Notes: generated by a model from the letters alone, not told the origin. Numbered from the stretch's first letter, positions 16,679-24,404 are shown. The stretch: 64,000 nucleotides of DNA from 40CM-2-70-7 sp035505915 (GCA_035505915.1 DATJQI010000043.1:1-64000), one strand, 5' to 3'. A program made the numbers and translations.

Positions 16679-17921
16679 GGTCTTCGCGATCATCCGGCGC
16701 GAGTTCGTCGAACGGGTGCGCCAGCGCTGGTTCTGGATCATGGCCCTCCTGGGGCCGGTGTTCTTCGGGGCCGTTTTTCTGCTGCCGACGCTCCTGATGA
16801 CCAAGAGCAGCCTCAAGCACATCGCCATCGTCGACAGCTCGCGGAATGGACTCGGCGCGGCGGTGGCCTTTCAGCTGGACACGACGAAGATCCGTGCGGT
16901 CCTGGTGGCCCCCGGCCCCCGCGTGGCCGACTCGCTCCTGCAGGCGGTCGGCGCGAAGACCCTGGACGGGTTCCTGCTGATCGGGGACGCGCTGGCGGAT
17001 TCGGGAAAGGCGGAGTACCGCGCGTCGAACGTGTCGGCGTTCACCACCATCGGGGAGCTCCAGAACTCCCTGCAACGCGTGGCGACCCAGGTGCGCCTGA
17101 CGCGGGAGGGCGTCGATCCGGCGGCGATCGCGCGGGCCCGGATTCAGGTGGATCTCGCCACGACGAAGATCTCGGGCGGAAGGACCACCGGCGAAAGCGC
17201 GGCCCAGTCCTTCTCGCTCGCCTACTTCATGGGGATCATCCTCTACATGGCGATCCTGCTGTACGGGATCAACGTGATGAGCTCCGTGCTCGAGGAGAAG
17301 ACGACCCGGATCGTGGAAGTCCTGGTGTCGTCCGTGAAGCCCTTTCAGCTGATGCTCGGCAAGGTGATCGGCGTCGGGGCGGTTTCGCTGTTTCAATTCC
17401 TGATTTGGGGTGTGGCCGGCCGGTGGGTCTTCCGCTACCGCCATGCCCTGGGAGCGGATTCCCCGGGTGCGGACGCGGGCCTGTTCACCATGCCGCACGT
17501 CACCGCGGATACGGCGATCGTCTTCCTCTGCTACTTCGTCGGCGGCTTCATGCTCTACTCAGCCATGTTCGCCGCCGTGGGCGCGATGTCGTCGAACGAG
17601 CAGGAAGCCCGTCAGGCCCAGCAGCCGGTGTCCATGCTCCTGGTGGTCAGCTTCATCAGCATGTTCGGGATGCTGAATGATCCAGGGTCCACGTTCTCGG
17701 TCACCCTGTCGATGATCCCCTTCACCTCTCCCATCGCGATGCCCGTACGGTGGGCGGCCGGCAATCTCCCGGTCAGCGAGGTCCTGATCAGTCTCGCGAT
17801 TCTGGCGGTATCGATCGTGGGAGTCACATGGGTCGCGGCCAGGATATACCGAGTCGGGATTCTGATGACAGGAAAGCGGCCGAATCCCAAAGAACTGCTC
17901 AGGTGGATTCGAACCGCTTGA
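16671..17921 (+). CDS. ABC-2 family transporter permease (NatB-like)
   Basis: The 416-residue protein has one membrane segment near residues 24-44, a large extracytoplasmic domain (about 45-180), and a cluster of about five membrane segments from residue 185 on. VLEEKTTRIVEVLVSSVKPFQLMLGK is the conserved cytoplasmic element of ABC-2 permeases (NatB group). It starts at GTG 16671 overlapping the ATPase gene by 8 nt, so the two are translated together and work as one exporter. Confidence 0.9.
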   Translation: MHKVFAIIRREFVERVRQRWFWIMALLGPVFFGAVFLLPTLLMTKSSLKHIAIVDSSRNGLGAAVAFQLDTTKIRAVLVAPGPRVADSLLQAVGAKTLDGFLLIGDALADSGKAEYRASNVSAFTTIGELQNSLQRVATQVRLTREGVDPAAIARARIQVDLATTKISGGRTTGESAAQSFSLAYFMGIILYMAILLYGINVMSSVLEEKTTRIVEVLVSSVKPFQLMLGKVIGVGAVSLFQFLIWGVAGRWVFRYRHALGADSPGADAGLFTMPHVTADTAIVFLCYFVGGFMLYSAMFAAVGAMSSNEQEARQAQQPVSMLLVVSFISMFGMLNDPGSTFSVTLSMIPFTSPIAMPVRWAAGNLPVSEVLISLAILAVSIVGVTWVAARIYRVGILMTGKRPNPKELLRWIRTA

Positions 17922-17939
17922 GACAAGGCGGGGAAATGC

Positions 17940-17979
17940 AAAGGCTAGACGCACAGACGCACAGACGCGCAGATGGGGT
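17940..17979. repeat. Left arm of inverted repeat around the four-helix-bundle gene
   Basis: AAAGGCTAGACGCACAGACG begins the arm, which contains three octamers (ACGCACAG, ACGCACAG, ACGCGCAG) and ends AGATGGGGT. It is nearly complementary to the right arm at 18441-18471, which has only two octamers. It starts 19 bp after the permease stop. Confidence 0.75.
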
Positions 17980-17993
17980 GCAGTGCGAGTAAA

Positions 17994-18030
17994 GAGGGTA
18001 CGTCATGCCAAAATCGGATGACGTACCCTC
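17994..18030. repeat. Perfect 13-bp hairpin before the four-helix-bundle gene
   Basis: GAGGGTACGTCAT (17994-18006) and ATGACGTACCCTC (18018-18030) are exact reverse complements separated by 11 nt. The hairpin ends 24 bp before the start codon. There is no T-tract, so it does not look like a terminator. Confidence 0.8.
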
Positions 18031-18054
18031 ACTTCCATCCACCCATGTTCTCGC

Positions 18055-18435
18055 ATGCCGATCCACCATACTCTCAAAGCCTGGCAACACGCCCAGCGGT
18101 TAGCCGTGGAGTGCGTCAAGGCCGCCAACGGATTCCCCGAGCACGAGCAGCACGCCCTTGCCGATCAGCTCCGCCGATCGTGTTACAGCATCCCTCTCAA
18201 CATTGCCGAGGGAAACAGCAGGAAGGGCGCGCGCGACAACCGGCGGTTCTTGGACATCGCGTGGGGGTCGTTGGCCGAAGTGCAGACTGCCCTAAGCATC
18301 GCACGGGACGTCGGTTATATCGAACCTGTTGAGTTCGGGAGGCTTGAGGCCCTCGCCACCGAGACCAGCAAGACGTTATTTGGGCTACTGCGGAAGGTGA
18401 GCGATATGGCCCCGAAGGGTCCTAAACCCCGTTAG
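18055..18435 (+). CDS. Four-helix-bundle protein (23S rRNA intervening-sequence protein family)
   Basis: This 126-residue protein matches the small four-helix-bundle family first known from proteins encoded inside 23S rRNA intervening sequences. Typical segments are LKAWQHAQRLAVE, LADQLRRSCYSIPLNIAEG, FLDIAWGSLAEVQTAL and the C-terminal lysine-rich tail. The family includes the Avd accessory proteins of diversity-generating retroelements; the function here is unknown. The gene has clearly lower GC than its neighbours. It is enclosed by an outer inverted repeat (17940-17979 / 18441-18471) with a perfect hairpin before its start, and it interrupts the interval between the ABC exporter and mnmG. 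This suggests an acquired unit. Confidence 0.85.
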   Translation: MPIHHTLKAWQHAQRLAVECVKAANGFPEHEQHALADQLRRSCYSIPLNIAEGNSRKGARDNRRFLDIAWGSLAEVQTALSIARDVGYIEPVEFGRLEALATETSKTLFGLLRKVSDMAPKGPKPR

Positions 18436-18440
18436 CTGTA

Positions 18441-18471
18441 ACCCATCTGTGCGTCTGCGCGTCTAGCCTTT
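18441..18471. repeat. Right arm of inverted repeat around the four-helix-bundle gene
   Basis: ACCCATCTGTGCGTCTGCGC followed by GTCTAGCCTTT is the reverse complement of the left arm apart from one missing octamer and a single base change. A smaller dyad, CTAGGC (18476-18481) / GCCTAG (18493-18498), follows immediately and repeats the CTAG-CGTCT vocabulary. Confidence 0.75.
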
Positions 18472-18518
18472 CCGTCTAGGCGTCTGTCTAGTGCCTAGCC
18501 GTCTCCTTACTTTTCATT

Positions 18519-20375
18519 ATGTCCTTCGACTACGACGTCCTCGTCATCGGCGGCGGCCACGCCGGCACCGAAGCCTCTTGCCTGTCTTCCCGCCTGGGCG
18601 CCCGGACTCTCTTGCTGACGTCGAACCTCGACACGATCGGCATGATGTCCTGCAATCCCGCCATCGGCGGCATCGCGAAGGGTACCGTCGTCCGCGAAGT
18701 CGATGCGTTGGGCGGCATCATGGGCCGCGCGGCTGACCTGGCCACCATCCAGTTCCGCATGCTGAACCGCTCGAAGGGCCCCGCCGTCTGGGCTCCTCGC
18801 GCGCAATGCGACCGGACCCTCTACCGCCGCGCGGTCCGGAGCCTTCTCGAGGAGTGCGAACACCTCGACATCGCGCAGGGTATGGTGGCTCGTCTCCTCA
18901 TCGACGGCGATCGCGTTTCGGGTGTCGAAACCACCGACGGCCGCCGGTATTCCGCCCGCGCCGTCGTCGTCACCGCCGGGACCTTCCTTCGCGGCAAGAT
19001 TCACCTGGGCACCGATACCCAGATTCCAGCCGGGCGGGCGGGGGATCAGCCGTCGGTTGAAATGGCACAAGCTATTGAATCATATGGACTTACGGCACAG
19101 CGCTTCAAAACCGGCACCCCACCCCGCATCGACGGCCGGACCGTCGACTGGTCGAAGCTCCAGCGCCAGGACGGCGAAGTCGACGGCTTCCGGTTCTCGG
19201 TCTTCCAGGCGGCCGCCCTCCCCCGCCAGGTCCCCTGCTGGATCACCTGGGCCGGCGAGCCGGTGAAGGAGATCATTCGCCGCCACCTCAAGGAGTCGGC
19301 CCTCTACGGCGGCGCGATCAGCGGTCGGGGACCCCGGTACTGCCCCTCGGTCGAGGACAAGGTCGTCAAGTTCCCGGATGCGCCCCGGCACCAGATCTTC
19401 CTCGAGCCCGAGGGGCTCGACACTCACGAGCTGTACGTCAACGGGCTCTCGACCTCCCTGCCCGTCGCGGTCCAGCTCGAGTTCCTGCACGCGGTGCCGG
19501 GCCTCGAGCACGCGAAGATGACGAGGCCCGGGTACGCCATCGAGTACGACTATTACCCGCCGACGCAGCTCACTCCCTGGCTCGAGACCAAGGTGGTGGA
19601 GCACCTCTTCTTCGCCGGCCAGATCAACGGGACCACCGGCTACGAGGAGGCGGCAGGCCAGGGAGCAGTCGCCGGCATCAACGCGGTCCGCCGCATCCGC
19701 GGGCAGGAGCCCGTCATCTTCGGACGCGATGACGCCTATATCGGCGTCCTGGTCGACGACCTGGTCACCCGTGGCGTGGACGAGCCGTATCGCCTTTTCA
19801 CGTCCCGGTCCGAGTTCCGACTCCTCCTCCGCCAGGACAACGCCCTGCGCCGACTCGGCCCCCTGGCCGATCGGCTGGGGCTCCTCAATGAGCAGGAACG
19901 GCGGGTTCTCGAGTCGAGGATCGTGGAGGAGGGGGAGATCAAGGAGAAGGCCGGGTCCACTTCCCTCTCTCCCTCATCGGCGCCGGCGGAGGTCGGGCTG
20001 TTGAAGACTTCGGAGCGCGTCGCCACCCTGGTGAAGAGGCCCGGAGCGACGCTTCAGGGACTCCTGGTCGCCGCCGGCGTCGAGGTACGCTGGAACGCCG
20101 AGGCGGTGGTGGCGGCGGAGATCGAGCTCAAGTACGAGGGCTACCTCGCGCGGGAGCGCGAAGCCGCTGAGCGGCTGGCCGAGATGACCGACTTTGTGCT
20201 CCCGGTGGATCTCCCCTACCCCGAGCTGCTCAGCCTTTCGACCGAAGCCAGGCAGAAGCTGGCTCAGGTTCGTCCCGCTTCGCTCGCCCAAGCGGGCCGC
20301 ATCCCGGGTGTTTCCCCGTCCGATCTGCACAACCTCGTCGTTGAGACCACCCGCTGGCGTCGACGGGTGGCGTAA
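18519..20375 (+). CDS. mnmG: tRNA U34 carboxymethylaminomethyl-modifying enzyme MnmG (GidA)
   Basis: MnmG acts with MnmE to modify uridine 34 of several tRNAs. The 618-residue protein opens with the FAD-binding motif VIGGGHAGTEAS and carries CNPAIGGIAKG, the insertion region, GRGPRYCPSVEDK, and GTTGYEEAAGQG near residue 365, all family hallmarks. The length is standard. No Shine-Dalgarno is visible; TACTTT lies 5 nt before the ATG, again suggesting a start with almost no leader. mnmG often borders rsmG-parA-parB near the origin. Here rsmG is absent and parS sites follow directly. Confidence 0.97.
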   Translation: MSFDYDVLVIGGGHAGTEASCLSSRLGARTLLLTSNLDTIGMMSCNPAIGGIAKGTVVREVDALGGIMGRAADLATIQFRMLNRSKGPAVWAPRAQCDRTLYRRAVRSLLEECEHLDIAQGMVARLLIDGDRVSGVETTDGRRYSARAVVVTAGTFLRGKIHLGTDTQIPAGRAGDQPSVEMAQAIESYGLTAQRFKTGTPPRIDGRTVDWSKLQRQDGEVDGFRFSVFQAAALPRQVPCWITWAGEPVKEIIRRHLKESALYGGAISGRGPRYCPSVEDKVVKFPDAPRHQIFLEPEGLDTHELYVNGLSTSLPVAVQLEFLHAVPGLEHAKMTRPGYAIEYDYYPPTQLTPWLETKVVEHLFFAGQINGTTGYEEAAGQGAVAGINAVRRIRGQEPVIFGRDDAYIGVLVDDLVTRGVDEPYRLFTSRSEFRLLLRQDNALRRLGPLADRLGLLNEQERRVLESRIVEEGEIKEKAGSTSLSPSSAPAEVGLLKTSERVATLVKRPGATLQGLLVAAGVEVRWNAEAVVAAEIELKYEGYLAREREAAERLAEMTDFVLPVDLPYPELLSLSTEARQKLAQVRPASLAQAGRIPGVSPSDLHNLVVETTRWRRRVA

Positions 20376-20410
20376 AACCCCAGGAATCGCGTTACGGGAA
20401 ACTATCGGTG

Positions 20411-20426
20411 TGTTTCACGTGAAACT
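20411..20426. promoter_or_regulatory. parS centromere site 1
   Basis: TGTTTCACGTGAAACT matches the nearly universal bacterial parS consensus (tGTTTCACGTGAAACa), with the full 14-bp core palindrome intact. It lies between mnmG and parA and is the expected nucleation site for ParB loading. Confidence 0.95.
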
Positions 20427-20433
20427 TGGCGTG

Positions 20434-20449
20434 CGTTTCACGTGAAACT
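20434..20449. promoter_or_regulatory. parS centromere site 2
   Basis: CGTTTCACGTGAAACT carries the same intact 14-bp core, 23 bp from site 1. Two adjacent parS sites next to parAB suggest a strong local centromere. Confidence 0.95.
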
Positions 20450-20497
20450 GACCTTTCCGGTTGCCAGTCCGAGCGCTATATTCGTTGTGATTCAGGA

Positions 20498-20534
20498 TCG
20501 ACAATTAGATAACTCATTGTGATATAACGAGTTA
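20498..20534 (+). promoter_or_regulatory. Candidate parA promoter with dyad
   Basis: TCGACA (20498-20503) and TATAAC (20523-20528) are separated by 19 bp. The dyad TAACTC (20510-20515) / GAGTTA (20529-20534) overlaps this AT-rich stretch. It may be a binding site for autoregulation of parAB, but no Shine-Dalgarno is evident before the ATG at 20541. Confidence 0.35.
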
Positions 20535-20540
20535 CATGAA

Positions 20541-21377
20541 ATGACAAGAATCATCGCCATCGCGAACCAGAAGGGTGGCGTTGGAAAAACGACCACCGCG
20601 GTCAATCTCGCGGCGTCGCTCGCGACCGCGGAGCGGAAGACGCTTCTCATCGACGCGGATCCACAGGGCAACGCGACCTCGGGCGTGGGCATCGAGCGCG
20701 ATCGCGTCAAGCACTCGCTGTACGACGTCCTGCTCGACGGCCGCCCCATCGACGACGCGAAATTCGCGCACGTGCACTTCCCCTATCTCGACGTCGTCGC
20801 CGCGGCGCAGGACCTGGTCGGCGCGGAAGTCGAGCTGGTGGGAAAGTCGGGGCGCGAGAAAGCCCTCCGCAAAGCGCTCGCGCACGTCCGCGATCAGTAC
20901 CAGTACATCATCATCGACTGCCCGCCCTCGCTCGGCCTCCTCACGCTCAACGTGCTCGCCGCGGCGGACAGCGTGGTGATCCCCATCCAGTGCGAGTACT
21001 ACGCGCTCGAGGGCCTGTCCCAGCTCCTGAACACCATCAAGCTGGTCCAGCAGAACTTCAACTCCGGCCTCGCCATCGACGGCGTCCTGCTCACGATGTA
21101 CGACGCCCGGTTGAACCTCTGCAAACAGGTGGCCGAGGAGGCGAAGGAGTACTTCGGCGCCAAGATGTTCGCGGTGACGGTGCCCCGGAACGTACGGCTC
21201 GCCGAGGCGCCGTCGTTCGGCAAGCCCATCGCCTTGTATGACGTGCAGTCCATCGGAGCGCGCAGCTACCTCGCGGTGGCGCAGGAGCTGATCCGCCGCG
21301 TCGAAAAGGGCTCGCCGCCGCGCGAGTCGAATCCCCCCGCATCCGCCGCTGAATCTCTGCCGGAGGTGCCCGCATGA
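20541..21377 (+). CDS. parA: Chromosome partitioning ATPase ParA (Soj)
   Basis: ParA uses ATP-dependent DNA binding to move ParB-parS complexes and separate origins. The 278-residue protein has the deviant Walker A motif QKGGVGKTTTAVNLAA at residues 10-25, DADPQGN, the Walker B-like YIIIDCPPSLG, and VPRNVRLAEAPSFGKP at the C-terminus, all typical of chromosomal Soj proteins. The stop overlaps the parB start by 4 nt. The last 20 residues are Pro/Glu/Ser-rich. Confidence 0.97.
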   Translation: MTRIIAIANQKGGVGKTTTAVNLAASLATAERKTLLIDADPQGNATSGVGIERDRVKHSLYDVLLDGRPIDDAKFAHVHFPYLDVVAAAQDLVGAEVELVGKSGREKALRKALAHVRDQYQYIIIDCPPSLGLLTLNVLAAADSVVIPIQCEYYALEGLSQLLNTIKLVQQNFNSGLAIDGVLLTMYDARLNLCKQVAEEAKEYFGAKMFAVTVPRNVRLAEAPSFGKPIALYDVQSIGARSYLAVAQELIRRVEKGSPPRESNPPASAAESLPEVPA

Positions 21378-22267
21378 CGGAATCCACCGCGAAAGGTCGT
21401 CGCCTGGGCCGCGGGCTCGAAGCGCTTCTCGGGCCCACCCGCGAGGAGGCCGAGCGCGAGGGCAGTCTCGCCGAGCTGGTGGTGGCCGACATCCGGCCCA
21501 ACCCGTTCCAGCCCCGCCGTGACGTGGACCCGGCCGCGCTCGAAGAGCTCAAGTCTTCGATCCGCCAGGTGGGGCTCATGCAGCCGGTGGTCGTGCGCAC
21601 CGCGCCGGCGGGGGCGGGGGGCTACGAGCTGATCGCGGGAGAGCGACGGCTGCGGGCCTGCCAGGCCCTGGGCTGGGAGAAGATCCCCGCCGTCACCCGG
21701 GACGTCGACGATCGGACCGTTCTCACGCTGGCGCTGATCGAAAATCTGCAGCGCGACGATCTGTCACCCGTGGACGAGGCCCGCGGCTACGAGCGCCTCA
21801 TCGCCGAGTTCTTCCTCACCCAGCAGGATGTCGCGGAAGCGGTGGGACGCGACCGGTCGACGGTGGCGAACGCCCTTCGCCTGCTGAAGCTCCCCGACGC
21901 CGTCCTCGCGATGCTGCACGAAGCCCAGCTGACCGTGGGCCACGCGCGGGCCCTGTTGGGGCTGGACGATCCGCGAGTCGCGGCCAATCTCGCCCGCGAG
22001 GCCGTCGCGCAAGGCCTGTCGGTGCGTGAAGTGGAAGACCGGGTCCGCGGCGGTCGGATGCCCGAGCGGCGCCCTCGCCTGAAGAAGGGAGTCGGCCCCG
22101 CCCCCGAAGTGCGGCGCGTCGAGGACGCGCTGCGACGGCACCTCGGCACCGACGTCCGCGTGTCGCTGCGCGCGAAGGGGAAGGGCCAGGTGCACATCGC
22201 CTTCTACTCGAACGAAGACCTCGCCCGGCTCCTCGAGCTGATCCTCGGCGCCCCGTTCGACGGATGA
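21374..22267 (+). CDS. parB: Chromosome partitioning protein ParB (Spo0J)
   Basis: ParB binds parS and spreads as a CTP-dependent clamp. The 297-residue protein begins with a basic stretch KGRRLGRGLEALLG that contacts ParA in the family. It then has NPFQPRRD, the CTP-binding motifs around GGYELIAGERRLRA, and a helix-turn-helix at LTQQDVAEAVGRDRSTVANA. The C-terminal dimerisation domain ends in LARLLELILG. Starts in an ATGA overlap with parA and ends in an ATGA overlap with the M23 peptidase gene. Confidence 0.97.
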   Translation: MTESTAKGRRLGRGLEALLGPTREEAEREGSLAELVVADIRPNPFQPRRDVDPAALEELKSSIRQVGLMQPVVVRTAPAGAGGYELIAGERRLRACQALGWEKIPAVTRDVDDRTVLTLALIENLQRDDLSPVDEARGYERLIAEFFLTQQDVAEAVGRDRSTVANALRLLKLPDAVLAMLHEAQLTVGHARALLGLDDPRVAANLAREAVAQGLSVREVEDRVRGGRMPERRPRLKKGVGPAPEVRRVEDALRRHLGTDVRVSLRAKGKGQVHIAFYSNEDLARLLELILGAPFDG

Positions 22268-23085
22268 CCTCCGGTTCGCCGCGGGGCGTAACCATCGTCG
22301 TGCAGGTGGACGGCGATCTGAACACCCGCCAGGTCCGGCTCCCGCTCTGGGCGTTCACGGCGGGGAAGTGGGCCGCGGTGCTGGTCGTCATCCTGGCCGC
22401 GCTCTTCTTCGCGTTCGCGGGACCGATCACGCGGGCGGCGCTGAGGGTCCCGGGGCTCGAGCGCGAAGTGAGCCGGCTGCGGGTCGAGAACTCCCGGGTG
22501 CAGGAGCTCGCCGCCGCGCTGAACCGGGCCGAGGCGAGCTACCAGGAGCTGCGCCAGCTGCTGGGCGCGCGGATACCGCCTGACAAAGGGAGGGGTGGAC
22601 CGGCATCCACGGCCGGAGGCGCCGAGGACTTGATGCGCGCGCCGGCGATCGTGGCCCGGACCCCCGAGGGAGCGCCGGTCTATGAATCGGGCGCGTCGGT
22701 CCCCAGCCACTGGCCCGTGGACGTCTCCGGATTCGTCACCCGTGGCCAGGTCCGGCCGGGGGATGCGTCCGAGACCCATCCCGGCATCGACATCGCCGTG
22801 GCGGTCGGGACCCAGGTCCGCGCTTCGGGCGGGGGCACGGTGGAGATGGCGGGCACCGATTCCGCCTACGGCCTCTTCGTGCTCTTGCGGCATCCCGACG
22901 GGTATGAGAGCATGTATGGGCACGCGTCGAGGATCCTGGTGCGGGAGGGGGACGCAGTGACGGCGGGGGAGGTGATCGCCCTGTCGGGAAACACCGGACA
23001 CTCGACGGCTCCACATCTCCACTTCGAAATCCGCCGTGAGGGTCGGTCACTCGACCCCCTCACGCTGGTGAAAGAGGGGAACTGA
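22264..23085 (+). CDS. Membrane-anchored M23 (LytM) peptidase
   Basis: This 273-residue protein has a cytoplasmic N-terminus, a membrane segment at about residues 33-58, and a coiled-coil-like stretch (about 62-100). The C-terminal LytM domain runs from about residue 165 with metal-binding motifs HPGID and HLHFE. Both zinc-binding motifs are present, so it may be an active peptidoglycan endopeptidase. It is translationally coupled to parB (ATGA) and lies 1 bp before a bactofilin gene. M23 enzymes and bactofilins work together in cell-shape control in other bacteria, so this pair may do the same. Confidence 0.92.
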   Translation: MTSGSPRGVTIVVQVDGDLNTRQVRLPLWAFTAGKWAAVLVVILAALFFAFAGPITRAALRVPGLEREVSRLRVENSRVQELAAALNRAEASYQELRQLLGARIPPDKGRGGPASTAGGAEDLMRAPAIVARTPEGAPVYESGASVPSHWPVDVSGFVTRGQVRPGDASETHPGIDIAVAVGTQVRASGGGTVEMAGTDSAYGLFVLLRHPDGYESMYGHASRILVREGDAVTAGEVIALSGNTGHSTAPHLHFEIRREGRSLDPLTLVKEGN

Positions 23086-23086
23086 C

Positions 23087-23479
23087 ATGGCGGTCTTCAC
23101 CGAGAAGTCTCGCGGCGTGAACGACGGCGATTCGGCGCTTTCGATCATCGGGGCGGGGATGCGTGTGGTGGGTGACATCACCGCGGATGGCGTCGTGAAG
23201 ATCGAAGGAACCATCGTCGGCACGATCCACGCGGGCCGGCAGGTGCTGGTGGCCAAAGGGGGGATGGTCGAGGGGGACGTCTTCGCCCGTGAAGCCATCA
23301 TCGGAGGTGAGGTCCGGGGCACGATCGAGGCGTCCGAACGGGTGGAGCTTCAAGCGACCAGCGTCGTCCACGGTGATGTGGCGACCCGCCGCCTCTTGGT
23401 GCAGGAGGGGGGCGAGGTGAACGGCGTGGTCAGGATGGGTGAGGGAGTCGGCGCCGAGGCGACTGCGGCGTCATTCTGA
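23087..23479 (+). CDS. Bactofilin
   Basis: The 130-residue protein is a typical bactofilin: a central right-handed beta-helix built of short turns (GDITADGVVKIEGTIVGTIH, VEGDVFAREAIIGGEVRGTI) with short unstructured ends. Bactofilins polymerise without nucleotide into membrane-associated filaments that position wall enzymes. The N-terminal segment before residue 20 is short and could carry the membrane contact. The partner is probably the M23 peptidase encoded immediately upstream. Possible link to chromosome positioning is suggested by the parAB neighbours but not shown. Confidence 0.93.
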   Translation: MAVFTEKSRGVNDGDSALSIIGAGMRVVGDITADGVVKIEGTIVGTIHAGRQVLVAKGGMVEGDVFAREAIIGGEVRGTIEASERVELQATSVVHGDVATRRLLVQEGGEVNGVVRMGEGVGAEATAASF

Positions 23480-23486
23480 GGCGGGA

Positions 23487-23522
23487 ATATCCACAACCAC
23501 GCTTCGCCCGATTTGTGGATTG
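23487..23522. promoter_or_regulatory. DnaA-box-like inverted pair
   Basis: ATATCCACA (23487-23495) differs from the DnaA box TTATCCACA by one base, and TGTGGATTG (23514-23522) is a weaker inverted copy. The two share a perfect 8-bp inverted repeat, ATCCACAA / TTGTGGAT, with a 16-bp spacer. They lie in an AT-richer gap close to parABS, so a role in origin function or DnaA titration is possible. Confidence 0.35.
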
Positions 23523-23593
23523 TTTAACTCGAAGTCCCGCATCCTTTTGCATAACGCTCAATGTGGGAATCTCCAGCCCCCCGTTGACCATAA

Positions 23594-23625
23594 CGTGACA
23601 TTTGTAGTGTCATTATAATGTCACG
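23594..23625. promoter_or_regulatory. TGACA/TGTCA operator-like repeats
   Basis: CGTGACAT (23594-23601) and ATGTCACG (23618-23625) form a perfect 8-bp dyad with a third half-site TGTCA at 23608-23612. Half-sites are 11-12 bp apart, about one helical turn. TATAAT (23614-23619) lies inside, so this may be a regulated promoter for the Nif3-like gene at 23649. The remaining 169-bp gap holds no gene. Confidence 0.4.
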
Positions 23626-23648
23626 ATACTGTCTGTTCCCGAGGCCCG

Positions 23649-24404
23649 ATGCGGCTCACCGAGCTCACTGAGTACCTCGATCGCTACCTCTCCACCCCCA
23701 CGATTCCGGACTACCCCAACGCCTTGAACGGCCTGCAGGTCGCCAGCCGGAGGACCGACATCAGGCGGGTGGCGGCCGCCGTGGACGTCTGCGCCGCTAC
23801 CATCGGCATGGCGGCCGAGGCCGGCGCGGACCTGCTCCTCGTACACCATGGTCTGTTCTGGACCGGGCCCCGGCCGCTCGTAGGCCCCCAGTTCGACCGC
23901 GTCGCCGGCCTCCTCGCCGCCGATCTCGCGCTCTACAGCGCGCACCTCCCGCTCGATCTTCACGCGGAAGTCGGCAACAATCCGGTTCTGGCCCGGCAGC
24001 TGGGCGTGGCCATCAAGGGCGGCTTCGGCGACCTCCACGGCTCGACGATCGGGGTGTGGGGAGAGCTGGACGAGCCGCGCGACGCGTTCCTGGCCCGCGT
24101 CGGCAAACTCCTGAATGTCACCCCGCGCTCCCTGGCCTTCGGTCCCTCGCGCATCCGACGCCTGGGTATCGTCACCGGGGCCGGTGGCTCCCTCATCGGG
24201 GCGGCGGCCGCGCTGGGACTCGACACGCTCCTTACCGGCGAGGGCGTGCACCACTCCTACTTCGACGCCGAGGAGCTGAAGGTCAACGTGATCTACGCCG
24301 GCCATTACGCCACCGAGACCGCCGGCGTCCGCGCTCTTGCCGATCACCTCGCGTCGCGCTTCGGGCTCACCACCGTATTCCTCGATCACCCCACCGGGAT
24401 GTGA
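23649..24404 (+). CDS. Nif3-like dinuclear metal-centre protein
   Basis: This 251-residue protein belongs to the Nif3/YbgI family, which forms hexameric rings with two metal ions per subunit; the biological role is often annotated as GTP cyclohydrolase I type 2-like but is unsettled. Motifs seen are PNALNGLQVA near the start, LLVHHGLFW with the metal-binding histidines, YSAHLPLD, and the C-terminal GEGVHHSYFDA and YAGHYATE. The start ATG has a GAGG ribosome site. The stop overlaps the MFS GTG. Confidence 0.9.
   Translation: MRLTELTEYLDRYLSTPTIPDYPNALNGLQVASRRTDIRRVAAAVDVCAATIGMAAEAGADLLLVHHGLFWTGPRPLVGPQFDRVAGLLAADLALYSAHLPLDLHAEVGNNPVLARQLGVAIKGGFGDLHGSTIGVWGELDEPRDAFLARVGKLLNVTPRSLAFGPSRIRRLGIVTGAGGSLIGAAAALGLDTLLTGEGVHHSYFDAEELKVNVIYAGHYATETAGVRALADHLASRFGLTTVFLDHPTGM

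Noticed and set aside
17905..17925. GATTCGAACC tRNA-like T-loop motif
   Set aside because: It is the coding end of the ABC permease and no cloverleaf can be built around it.
17994..18030. Hairpin as terminator of the ABC exporter
   Set aside because: No T-tract follows and it is 73 bp after the stop, inside the inverted-repeat unit.
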